Positions 1 through 7,405 of a stretch of DNA of 64,000 nucleotides are shown here, piece after piece. Origin of the DNA: Bacteroides sp. MSB163 (lineage in GTDB: Bacteria > Bacteroidota > Bacteroidia > Bacteroidales > Bacteroidaceae); contig NZ_CP143867.1 of assembly GCF_036416795.1 (NCBI RefSeq), positions 3,774,001 through 3,838,000 of the forward strand. The letters run 5' to 3'. How positions within the stretch are numbered: position 1 is the stretch's first letter; each line of letters starts with the position of its first letter. Made by a program: the position numbers and the translations under genes. The notes beneath the pieces are model-generated. The model saw only the letters and a program-made list of their open reading frames with translations. It did no database searches and had not been told where the DNA came from.

Positions 1-469
1 GTCCCACCGCTTCCATGAAACGCTCCACCGTTTCCTTGTCCCTTATCTCCTTCGGAACCAGAAAACCACGGCAGAGCGTGTTCCAGTTGCTTTGTTGCCG
101 GGAGCGCTCTTTGGTGGTCTTGGTAAGGAACAGGTAGCAGGCGTGGTGCAGGTAGGGACGTTCGTTGAAGTGGCGTTCAAAACTGCGGGAGAGAAAGCTG
201 AGTTCGTCCCGGCGGATGTCCGGCTCGTATTTCTCCGTGATGAAAATATCCTGTTTGTGCAGGATTGAATAGTTCGGCAACACCTTGATTGCCTTCGCTC
301 ATGTGGCGTGCATAGCCTCATATTCTGCGGATGATACCGAAAACACTTCCGGCAGTGTGACCCGGAAAGCGACCGTGATGTCGGCGTCCTTGCTGACGAT
401 GCAGCCGTGTTCCACCGCCATGATGGGAAACTTGCTTTCCAGTGTGGATGCTTTTAATATACTTCTCAT
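1..469 (-). CDS. traG: TraG-type conjugation ATPase, N-terminal part, one in-frame TGA
   Basis: First 156 codons of the VirB4-like ATPase that powers the Bacteroides conjugation apparatus; the gene runs off the window start, so the Walker motifs are not visible. It starts at ATG 469-467, three bases after traF ends. The reading begins MRSILKASTLESKFPIMAVE and is typical of Bacteroidales TraG. Codon 57 (299-301) is TGA, in the context M-H-A-T-[TGA]-A-K-A-I-K-V-L-P-N-Y; family members as I recall them carry Trp there. The frame stays open and family-like on both sides and keeps one normal TGG (S-N-W-N). Either the protein needs UGA read as Trp or the gene is inactive; the context of the whole element favours the former. 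Confidence 0.85.
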
Positions 470-472
470 AAT

Positions 473-793
473 TTACGATTGTTGTTTGTTGATCAGACGT
501 ATGATACGTTTTCGTGAGAGGATTCTCCGGGGATGCTGCCGGGCCGCGAACAGCTTCATCAGCCCGTGGCTACCGTATTTACGGTTCAGCGTAAAGGTCA
601 GCCATACCAGTATCGTAGCCGCCGATACTCCGAAACCGATGCAGATTCACTGTCCGACGCCCGCCATATACATGATGACGAACATCACGAATACGGCAAG
701 CAGGCCGGCAGCGAAAATAAACAGGTATTGTGCCCGGAGTCCCTTGAACTCAACTTCACGGCCCACCCCTTTATTTATTTCAAAATCAGCCAT
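473..793 (-). CDS. traF: TraF conjugation membrane protein (DUF4133), one in-frame TGA
   Basis: Small inner-membrane protein of the Bacteroides mating apparatus, 106 codons, from ATG 793 to TAA 473-475. It begins MADFEINKGVGREVEFKGL, the usual TraF start, followed by two hydrophobic segments (about residues 24-45 and 50-68). Codon 49 (647-649) is TGA in V-G-Q-[TGA]-I-C-I-G-F-G, between the two membrane segments, where I recall Trp in relatives. A second Trp (L-V-W-L-T) is normal TGG. Between traE and traG, same operon. Splitting at the TGA gives two pieces too short to work, so readthrough or recoding is needed for function. Confidence 0.85.
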
Positions 794-816
794 AAGTTAT
801 TGTCTTTTTTATGTTT

Positions 817-1116
817 TTAGAGGAAGAACGACCTCAGAATGGTGGCGGCGACTATCAGAAAGATACAGGCTCCGAACCACGAACTGGCAGTTTTACTCGT
901 GTCGGGGTCGCCCGAACTGAACTTCTGATATACCTTGATTCCACCGACGAGGCCGATTACAGCACCGATTGCATAAATCAGTTTTGTGCCGGGATCGAAA
1001 TATCCGGTCACGAGTTGTGTCGCTTCGGTGATACCTGCCTGCCCGTTTCCTTGTGCCATTGCCGCACTTGCCGCTGCAACAGCGGCCAGCATCATAATCA
1101 ATCTTTTCTTTTTCAT
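817..1116 (-). CDS. traE: TraE conjugation pilin-like membrane protein (DUF4134)
   Basis: Small membrane protein of the conjugation apparatus, 99 aa. A cleavable signal sequence ends near A-A-S-A-A-M-A-Q, followed by two hydrophobic stretches (T-K-L-I-Y-A-I-G-A-V-I-G-L-V-G-G and A-C-I-F-L-I-V-A-A-T-I-L), the layout of VirB2-like or DUF4134 proteins. No in-frame TGA: its only Trp (S-S-W-F) is TGG. It ends with TAA, 23 bases before traF. Its upstream leader (1117-1381) holds two of the short Y-Y-D-S-G-TGA frames. Confidence 0.85.
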   Translation of the reverse strand: MKKKRLIMMLAAVAAASAAMAQGNGQAGITEATQLVTGYFDPGTKLIYAIGAVIGLVGGIKVYQKFSSGDPDTSKTASSWFGACIFLIVAATILRSFFL

Positions 1117-1203
1117 TTATTTCCGTGATTTTTAAAATGATTAAAAAAGCCACGGACTGCCCCTTTCACTATCCCCATAAGGCAGCCCGCAGCCGCTTAT
1201 GGT

Positions 1204-1359
1204 TTATTGATTCAGGGGGTAAGTTCCGGCCGGAAATCAGCCGGAGTCATAATATGCCATTTGCATTGTCACTTGATTTGGTGGTGAAACATTCTTGTTA
1301 ATTCTCTCTTGAAAGCGGGATGCGGATCATCCCGAATCGTAATAGCCGTTTGTTCTCAT
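1204..1359 (-). CDS. possible leader ORF with two Y-Y-D-S-G-TGA repeats
   Basis: Read with the standard code this is two short peptides: MRTNGYYDSG ending at TGA 1327-1329, and MQMAYYDSG ending at TGA 1237-1239. They are in the same frame. If TGA is Trp, one frame of 51 residues runs from ATG 1359 to TAA 1204-1206, with G-Y-Y-D-S-G-W near its start and A-Y-Y-D-S-G-W near its end. It starts 22 bases after the radical SAM gene stops and lies upstream of traE. The repeated motif, also seen at 2319-2381 and 2560-2592, is hard to explain by chance. It could be a regulatory leader or a small protein; I recognise no family. Confidence 0.4.
1328..1353. repeat. 26-base direct repeat, copy 1 (encodes G-Y-Y-D-S-G)
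   Basis: The 26 bases at 1328-1353 match 2353-2378 with two mismatches. On the minus strand both copies cover the codons for G-Y-Y-D-S-G and the start of the TGA. The differences are confined to wobble-type positions, so this is a repeated short coding element rather than an ordinary protein-binding site. Confidence 0.6.
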
Positions 1360-1381
1360 TGTCTTTACTGTCTTTATCGGT

Positions 1382-2287
1382 TTATTTCAGATATTCCCCA
1401 CATTTGAATCCCTTGCGAGGTGTATAGTCTTCAAAGGAAGAGGATTTGAACAGCCACATCCGGTTCGCCCATCGGGCAAGGTCACGCTCGTACTGCGTAG
1501 GCATCCGTTCATTTCCATAATCCCGGAAAGGAATAACAAAGGGAGTGATTCCCAATTTCCTAAGTACGTTCAACCGGAACAAGTCCTGCTCAACAGTCGA
1601 ATTGAATCCTATCAGTACGTAGCAGGTTATCTTGTAGGGTTTCACGTATTTTACCATCTCTTTCAGGCGTTCCGTCAAATCAAGCTGCGGCAAGTCCCAC
1701 GCAATATGGATGTTCTGCCTCATCTTCAGTCTGTTCAGATGCCAGGCCTGTTCCTCGTCCATAATCCTCACGTCCACACCGTGCAGTTTCACGGGTTGCC
1801 CCTCTTTCATCAGATAATCCACCGCCGATCTTCACTGCGGGTTGGCAAAAAAATTATTGTCCAGCACCTCAATCCATTTCCCTTTCGGGTTCAGTTCCAC
1901 CGGCTCTACGGCCTGAATGTATCCCTCTTTCTCGCGGACGAGGCAGAAAGGGCATTTGCGGATGCAGCCTCTTGAAAAGAACTGGAGTGAAAAAGGGTAT
2001 TCGGGGTAAATGGAATAGTCCATCATCCGGCTGTTTTCCACAGTTTCGGGAAGCCTGCCCGGAATATCATACCCGGTTCCGCCCTTTATCACTTCCCTTG
2101 CATCCAGTAGCCGGTAATCATAGTCTGGTGTGAAGGTGAATACCTTACTTGCCAGCACCTTGTCATAACGCCTCGCCAGTTCCGCTCATTCTACTTGACA
2201 ACCTTTTGCCTTGTTGTAAGCCGAAAGGCGCATCAGTGCAAAATTGGGGAAGTTATGTCCGTCCACATCTACCAGTCCTATATTCAT
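1382..2287 (-). CDS. radical SAM protein in the transfer operon, two in-frame TGAs
   Basis: A 302-codon frame from ATG 2287 to TAA 1382-1384. It starts MNIGLVDVDGHNFPNF. A cysteine cluster R-G-C-I-R-K-C-P-F-C-L is the CX3CX2C motif that binds the SAM-cleaving 4Fe-4S cluster, so radical SAM chemistry is likely; the substrate is unknown. TGA codons lie at 34 (2186-2188, V-E-[TGA]-A-E-L-A-R-R-Y) and 152 (1832-1834, A-N-P-Q-[TGA]-R-S-A-V-D-Y). Four other Trp codons are TGG. The three pieces form one continuous family-like protein in one frame. It sits between the traD-like gene and traE, each gap holding Y-Y-D-S-G leader frames. A radical SAM enzyme in a tra operon is unusual, but I believe related Bacteroidales elements carry it. 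Confidence 0.75.
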
Positions 2288-2318
2288 ACGGATAAAATTT
2301 AATGGTGAATAGTTCTTG

Positions 2319-2381
2319 TTACCTTACCGGGTGAATGCCATGAACGGCCTGTCATCCCGAATCATAATAGCCTTTTGTCAT
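2319..2381 (-). CDS. possible leader peptide M-T-K-G-Y-Y-D-S-G-TGA
   Basis: ATG 2379-2381 opens MTKGYYDSG, then TGA at 2352-2354. If TGA is Trp, the frame continues for ten residues (Q-A-V-H-G-I-H-P-V-R) to TAA 2319-2321, 31 bases before the radical SAM start. The second repeat upstream of traE also has exactly ten residues between its TGA and a TAA, which makes a common design plausible. The Shine-Dalgarno is weak. Function unknown. Confidence 0.35.
2353..2378. repeat. 26-base direct repeat, copy 2
   Basis: Partner of 1328-1353 with two mismatches; encodes G-Y-Y-D-S-G on the minus strand. Confidence 0.6.
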
Positions 2382-2551
2382 TGCCGCTGTCGTTTTATGG
2401 ATAAGTTAATGGAATGATTGCCTCTCTGGGAGTTAATACGTTTCCCATCATAAAGGGGAAACCGTCGTTTGTCAACTTGAATCGAAATATGTCATAAACA
2501 TGGATGATACGTTTTGTTGTTGGTTTTCTACCGAATCTCTCCCCTTACAGT

Positions 2552-2574
2552 GATACGGGTTATCAACCCGTATC
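2552..2574 (-). terminator. perfect hairpin after the traD-like gene
   Basis: Arms GATACGGGTT and AACCCGTATC with a three-base loop, 41 bases past the end of the traD-like gene. It covers the last codons of the short M-V-R-G-Y-F-D-T-G frame, so translation of that frame to its TGA would melt the hairpin. There is no T-run on the minus strand, so attenuation or a pause is as likely as termination. Confidence 0.5.
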
Positions 2575-2592
2575 AAAATAACCTCTTACCAT
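2560..2592 (-). CDS. possible leader peptide M-V-R-G-Y-F-D-T-G followed by TGA TAA
   Basis: Nine codons from ATG 2590-2592 with a strong Shine-Dalgarno (AAGGAGGT) eight bases upstream. TGA 2563-2565 is followed directly by TAA 2560-2562, so reading TGA as Trp would add a single residue. It is a fourth instance of [GA]Y[YF]D[ST]G-TGA and lies 22 bases after the traD-like stop, the same spacing as the first copy has to the radical SAM stop. Of all the short frames it has the best ribosome-binding site. Confidence 0.45.
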
Positions 2593-2614
2593 TGTTACCT
2601 CCTTTTTTAATTGG

Positions 2615-3553
2615 TTAGTCACTGTCCGGAGCAGCCTCACTCATTTGTTCGGCTTCATCCAGAAATTTGCTGATACGGCTGTCGCTGCCATTGATACTTT
2701 CCAGTATCGAGCGTTCAATCTGCGTATCCTTGATATGGTGGATCGCCCTTAAAAGGGACAACCGTTTATCTGTCGGAATATCCTTGCCGTTGCAGAGGTC
2801 GATAATCAAGTCAATCTCTTCCGGTCCGATACCGGATGTACCGCCCGGATAATCTTCACGGGCACAGTTCAAATCTTCCAGTTCCTCGTTCAACTCGTCG
2901 GTATCCACGTCGTCACCGTTTTCAGTCTGTCCCTTATCATCCTCAAGCCTGCCGGAACTGCCGGTCTCAGAAGCTCGCCACTCTTCCACACGCTTGTCCC
3001 GAAACAAATCCGGGATGCGCTCAGGCGGCACTTGTACAGCCTTCTGCGGTACTGTTTCCTCGTTTCTGTCAGCAAAAGTAGAGGCATTTTCCTTACCTGC
3101 AATAGCCCCAGAACCGGTGGCGTCTATTGGCGGCTGTTGGCGTGTACCATAGCTTTTTGTAACGACAAGGCTGTCCGTTTCAGGCCGTTTTTGAGGCGGA
3201 TTTTCCATGTTCTTGCCTTTTGTCTTTTCCTTAACTTCATCCTTTTTTTTGCCCTTCATTTCCACTTTTACAGTTGGGTGGTTCCTTTCCTCAGCTTCCG
3301 GCACTGCCACTGCCGGAACTTCTTTCTTTTCCGTTTTCCCTTTCGTACGCCTGCGTCCTTTCTTCGGTTCTTCTTTTGTCGGATCGAACCATCCGGCAAT
3401 GCTCCGCAGACCTTTTGCCATCCGGCGGCGCATCTTCCCGAAACATATCTCGCCGAGTCCGCCCCTGAACAGGAACTTGTCCATGAACAGATAAGCGAAC
3501 AGCAACCAGAACAGAACTATTCCGGCTTCATAGTAACCTGATTGTATATCCAT
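2615..3553 (-). CDS. TraD-position conjugation protein (possibly DUF4122)
   Basis: 312 aa. One N-terminal membrane segment (about residues 8-27, E-A-G-I-V-L-F-W-L-L-F-A-Y-L-F), then a long, highly charged Lys/Glu-rich low-complexity middle (residues 60-200), then an acidic C-terminal part with a predicted helical stretch (S-L-L-R-A-I-H-H-I-K). Position between traB-like and traE genes matches traD of Bacteroides elements; I place it in that family by position and layout rather than by a firm motif. No in-frame TGA; its Trp codons are TGG. Ends with TAA. Confidence 0.6.
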   Translation of the reverse strand: MDIQSGYYEAGIVLFWLLFAYLFMDKFLFRGGLGEICFGKMRRRMAKGLRSIAGWFDPTKEEPKKGRRRTKGKTEKKEVPAVAVPEAEERNHPTVKVEMKGKKKDEVKEKTKGKNMENPPQKRPETDSLVVTKSYGTRQQPPIDATGSGAIAGKENASTFADRNEETVPQKAVQVPPERIPDLFRDKRVEEWRASETGSSGRLEDDKGQTENGDDVDTDELNEELEDLNCAREDYPGGTSGIGPEEIDLIIDLCNGKDIPTDKRLSLLRAIHHIKDTQIERSILESINGSDSRISKFLDEAEQMSEAAPDSD

Positions 3554-3556
3554 AAC

Positions 3557-4051
3557 CTAAAATATTTTGTTATAACTCTTTTGGAGATAGGTCTTCACCT
3601 CATCCGCATGTTTTTCGAAATGCTCTTTCAATACATTATCTATATAGTTGCCTACCGTCAACTGCCGTTTACCGGCAATCCCTACGATAACGGATATTTT
3701 CTGGTGCAGTTCCTTGTCTATATATACCCCCTGTCTGCCTTCGCATTTATAAGGTGTGAGGAACTTACGGATAAAATCGGCCAATGCGGTGCGAATCGTT
3801 TTCGGTGACAGTTTATCCGTAACCAATTCCGAACAGTCGGTATCATCCGCACCGGAAATATCCCTTACTGTTCCATTCACATTGTTATCCGCTTTTCCTT
3901 TTTCATCGGATAAAGCGGTTGCTCTATTTCCGCCACTCTCTCCGGTAATGGAAGGAGCCGGAGATGAAGGAGGCTTCGAAGGCCCCCCTGCCATCAGACT
4001 ACGCAGATACGCTTCGTCCACCGGATTCTGTCCGCCTGTTTTCTTTGCCAT
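3557..4051 (-). CDS. TraB/TraC-like conjugation protein (DUF3408)
   Basis: 164 aa. It begins MAKKTGGQNPVDEAYLRSLM; the first half is Ser/Pro-rich and probably disordered. The C-terminal 80 residues hold the DUF3408-like domain (L-T-P-Y-K-C-E-G-R-Q-G-V-Y-I-D, then K-R-Q-L-T-V-G-N-Y-I-D-N-V-L), which resembles ribbon-helix-helix DNA-binding folds. It follows the ParA-like traA with two bases between them, as in other Bacteroides elements, and probably acts with it in transfer or partition. Ends with TAG; no Trp codons and no in-frame TGA. Confidence 0.75.
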   Translation of the reverse strand: MAKKTGGQNPVDEAYLRSLMAGGPSKPPSSPAPSITGESGGNRATALSDEKGKADNNVNGTVRDISGADDTDCSELVTDKLSPKTIRTALADFIRKFLTPYKCEGRQGVYIDKELHQKISVIVGIAGKRQLTVGNYIDNVLKEHFEKHADEVKTYLQKSYNKIF

Positions 4052-4053
4052 GA

Positions 4054-4824
4054 CTATTCGTTTTTAAGTATTCCCATGATTTCATCCATGAACATATCAA
4101 AGCCGCACTCTCTGGTGAAGGCCGCATCGGGAGCGAACAGCGTACTCCGATAAACGGGGCCGCCCGTGGAGGACAAGTCTTTAGTGAAGTTACTGCGCAC
4201 GGGAATACGTGTTTGGAGGCAGTCCAGCCCTAACAGGGAGAACCCCTGCTGGTAGATGTTATACAATGTCGTGCGTTCTCTTCGATCCACCATGTTCCAG
4301 AACAGACACAGCCTTTTCAGAGAAGACAAGCCGGTCTTTATCAGGCGGTCATTAATGGTAGTAGCAAAGTTCAGTGTGCTTTCCAGCACGAGACGGTCTG
4401 CCTTTATCGGTACGAACAGATAATCGAGCGCACTGATTGCGGCGATAACCCCGTCGCTACCCATAGTTCTGGGCAGATCGAACAGCACCACGTCATAATG
4501 CGTATCCGTTTTGTCTTCAAATGCCCTTCAGTCCGCCATGCAGTCTGCCGGATTACTGCCGATAACCGGATAAGCCCTCTTGTCCAGCCGTTCCGACTGT
4601 TCAACAAGCAGACTCTGATAAACGGGAACAGTCTTTACCACTTCCATATCCCGTTTTTTCTGTTTGATGATTGAGTGCTGCGGATAGTCACAATCCACCA
4701 CAGCTACATTCAGTCCTTTCACATAATGCAGTCACGATGCCACATAAATGGTGAATGTTGATTTACCCACGCCCCCTTTCTGGGTAGCGAACGAAACGAA
4801 TAATGTTTTCTTTCTCTTTTCCAT
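4054..4824 (-). CDS. traA: TraA, ParA/MinD-type ATPase, two in-frame TGAs
   Basis: 257 codons from ATG 4824 to TAG 4054-4056. Deviant Walker A Q-K-G-G-V-G-K-S-T at residues 15-23, V-V-D-C-D-Y-P-Q at about 42-49, and V-V-L-F-D-L-P-R for Walker B identify a ParA-type ATPase. First gene of the leftward tra operon. TGA codons are 31 (4732-4734, Y-V-A-S-[TGA]-L-H-Y-V-K) and 99 (4528-4530, C-M-A-D-[TGA]-R-A-F-E-D). The single remaining Trp (L-F-W-N-M) is TGG. Related proteins often have an aromatic residue at the first site. All three pieces are in one frame and together give the normal length. Without readthrough only a 30-residue peptide would be made. Confidence 0.8.
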
Positions 4825-4899
4825 TGTTACCTAATTTAAGTGAATAATTTGATTTATTGATAGTTTAGCGGATAGACGCCTATCCGTTCATTCATTTCA

Positions 4900-5280
4900 T
4901 TATCAGTTTAGCTTTATAGCTATGTAGCTACTTAGCTATAAAGCTATTTGTCTATTTAGCCACATACTTACATAGCTATCCATTTATATAGCTATTTATC
5001 TATTCAGCTATGTAGCCACATAGCTATCCGGCTGTTTAGCTAATAGTCTATTTACCTGTCCATTTATCCGAATATCCAATTGCTTGTCTATACATCTTTA
5101 TATATCTATAGACATATAGACGGATAGATAACCTAATGAACGCTTATCTGAAAATTTATTTAATCAAATGGCTATCCAGACAAAAAGCTATTCGGGTATA
5201 AAACCGTCCGCATAGTTATCCTGATAAGCACCTTTTTATCTATCCGGATAAATGGCTAAATAACTATCTGGCTACAAATA
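4900..5280. repeat. AT-rich region with about ten TAGCTAT-like repeats
   Basis: Between the divergent traA and mobA genes. AGCTA with A/T-rich flanks occurs about ten times at 4910-5035, mixed with degenerate versions (TCTAT, GGCTAT) up to 5280. Iterated short motifs beside a ParA gene look like a partition site (parS), replication iterons or an operator array. No convincing protein is encoded. It also separates the two divergent transfer transcripts, so their promoters should lie around it. Confidence 0.6.
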
Positions 5281-5380
5281 AACCTCAAAAAGAGTATCTG
5301 TGATGTACCTGTGGTTTCAAAGTCATTTGTTGGCGGCTGTTGGCGTGATGCCTGATAATGACCATACCAAGAAAACTATC

Positions 5381-5388
5381 TACCTTTG
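5381..5388 (+). promoter_or_regulatory. possible -7 box of the mobABC promoter
   Basis: TACCTTTG fits the Bacteroides -7 consensus TAnnTTTG and points towards mobA. I see no TTTG at the usual distance upstream, so the call is tentative. A start here would give a leader of about 200 bases containing four hairpins. Confidence 0.35.
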
Positions 5389-5408
5389 TCGCCGGGAGAG
5401 CGCAGCCC

Positions 5409-5559
5409 GTTCTCGAAGAGAGAACGTAAAACAAACCCTTCAGACCTTTAATCCGGCCCAGCCGGATTTTAGTATGCGTCAGCATATAGCGAGGTGTACT
5501 TTCAGCGGTTGAAAATATTTCCACCCGCTGAAAGTCTCGCCCCGAAAGTTCTTTCGGGG
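5409..5559. other. hairpin cluster before mobA: candidate oriT or structured leader
   Basis: Four perfect inverted repeats in 150 bases: GTTCTC/GAGAAC (5409-5425), TCCGGC/GCCGGA (5452-5466), CTTTCAGCGG/CCGCTGAAAG (5499-5534) and CCCCGAAAG/CTTTCGGGG (5540-5559). Directly upstream of the relaxosome genes mobA and mobB, where the origin of transfer normally lies. The 10-base arms at 5499-5534 are the best candidate for a relaxase-binding inverted repeat. A structured mRNA leader is the alternative. Confidence 0.45.
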
Positions 5560-5600
5560 GTGTCAGTTCTCCTAAGTCGAACTTCCTAAATTATTCATGT

Positions 5601-6035
5601 ATGAAAGATGAAACAAGAATCCGTGGCGCCGCAGGGCGTAAGGTGCTGGCAGACCCGCGCACGCACCGCTATTACCTCTGTCTCAATGACGAGGAAGATG
5701 AAAAGTTTATCTCCATGTTCGAGCAATCCGGCATGAAGAACAAGGCTGAATTTATCTTTGCCCGCATCTTCGGTTGAGAGTTCAAGGTAGTGAAGATTGA
5801 TAAGGAAGCGCAGGAATATTACGCCCAGCTCACCGCTTTTTATCAACAGTTCCGAAGAATAGGAAACAACTACAATCAATGTGTAAAGACCATCCATACC
5901 ATTTACGGGGAGAAGAAATCGCTTGCGTTTCTCTACAAACTTGCCGAAGAAACCCGTAAATTGGAAGAAGTATGCAGGCAGGTTATCGAACTGACAAAGC
6001 GGTACGAAAAGGAATATCTCACTAAAAAGGAATAA
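5601..6035 (+). CDS. mobA: MobA relaxosome accessory protein, one in-frame TGA
   Basis: 145 codons from ATG 5601 to TAA 6035. The N-terminal half (M-K-D-E-T-R-I-R-G-A-A-G-R-K ... F-I-F-A-R-I-F-G) is the DNA-binding part typical of small Bacteroides mobilisation proteins, and the C-terminal half (N-N-Y-N-Q-C-V-K-T-I-H) is the conserved helical tail. Codon 59 (5775-5777) is TGA in R-I-F-G-[TGA]-E-F-K-V-V-K; I am less sure that Trp is conserved here than in the helicase or TraF. No TGG codon in the frame. Four bases separate it from mobB, so the two are co-translated. It likely loads the relaxase at oriT. Confidence 0.75.
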
Positions 6036-6039
6036 CATC

Positions 6040-7359
6040 ATGGTGCCGAATATCACATCGGGCAGTTCATTCTACGGAGTGATTGCCTACAATAAAATAA
6101 AGGTGGATGACGGTACGGCAAAGGTATTGTGACACCCGAAAATTGCGGCGGACACCTCCGGAAATGTACCGATTGAAAACTGTGTGCAGGCTTTTGAGCC
6201 TTACATCGCACTCAACTCGCACGTCAGGAAACCGGTTATCCATATTTCATTGAATCCGTCTCCCAAAGACATCCTTTCGGAAGAGCAGATGACCATATTG
6301 GCGCAGGAGTTTATGGAAAAGTTCGGTTACGGGAACCAGCCTTATATCGTATGGCTGCATGAAGACATCAACCGCAAGCACATGCACATTGTTTCGGTAC
6401 GCATCAACGAGAAAAGAGAAAAGATAGACCACAATCGTGAAGCTATCCGGGCACAGAATATCTGTCGGGATATGGAAGTGAAGTACGGCCTTCATCCCAC
6501 ACTCGGAGAACACAGTGAAAGGGAATTACTATCCTTGCAAAAAGTGGATTATCCGAAAGGTGACGTGAAAGCGCAGGTGAAGCATACTGCCCGTACTTTA
6601 CTGGAATGTTACAACTGCCATTCGCTTGGGGAGTACAACACTCTTCTGAACTTGTATAATGTAACCGTTTACGAAGTCAGGGGAAGCGTGGACGGAAAGG
6701 AATACCACGGCATCATGTACGGAGCTTTGGACGATGACGGGCAGCAGGCGGGAACGCCTTTCAAGTCCAGCAAGTTCGGAAAGGTATTCGGTTATGAAGC
6801 CCTGCAAAAGAAGTTTGCCGCCACCGCCGAAAAGGTGAAAAGGAACAGCCTTGCCGAAAGGGCACGGCAGGAAATAGTCAAAGCCATGCAGGACATAAGT
6901 ACGAAAGAAGCGTTTGCCCGCAGGCTGAAAGATGCGGATATAGAGGTGGTTTACCGTATCAATCCCGAAGGACGCCTGTACGGTATCACTTTCATAGACC
7001 ATACCAACCGGACAGTGTTCAACGGCTTGCGTTTGGGCAAAGCTTTTTCTGCCAATGTATTCAACGAACTGTTTAACAACCCGGATGCAGACCGTGAACG
7101 GCTGATACCGCCAACCCGGCAGGAAGCATCCCGGCAGGAGAGAGAAACAAAAGCGGAAGAAAGGCAAGAAGGTGTGGAATACCGGCAGCAGGAAAATCAA
7201 AATCAGAATGAATCCTCTGGCAGCCTGATTGATACATCTGCACTCGGTGCTGTTGATATTTTCTCTGTACTTATGGAAGACGACCATACACACGAGTACA
7301 TTGATCCGGCTTTCCGCTATGGACGCAAGAAAAAGAAGAAGCGAAGGCGCAGGTTATAA
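6040..7359 (+). CDS. mobB: MobB relaxase, one in-frame TGA
   Basis: 440 codons from ATG 6040 to TAA 7359. Relaxase/mobilisation nuclease: nicks oriT and leads the DNA strand into the recipient. Conserved parts are S-H-V-R-K-P-V-I-H-I-S-L-N-P, then H-E-D-I-N-R-K-H-M-H-I-V-S with the metal-binding histidines. The C-terminus is basic (K-K-K-K-K-R-R-R-R). Codon 31 (6130-6132) is TGA in K-V-L-[TGA]-H-P-K, upstream of the catalytic region and in frame with it. One other Trp is TGG. Without readthrough, catalytic protein could only come from an internal start; I see none with a good ribosome-binding site. Confidence 0.8.
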
Positions 7360-7405
7360 TATAATAAAGTATAGAACAAGAAGTTTAATTTTAATAGTTA
7401 CAATT

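Noticed and set aside
285..920. Open frames on the plus strand across traG and traF
   Set aside because: They are antisense shadows of recognisable tra genes.
5300..5512. 70-residue open frame before mobA
   Set aside because: No ribosome-binding site or recognisable composition; it overlaps the hairpin cluster.
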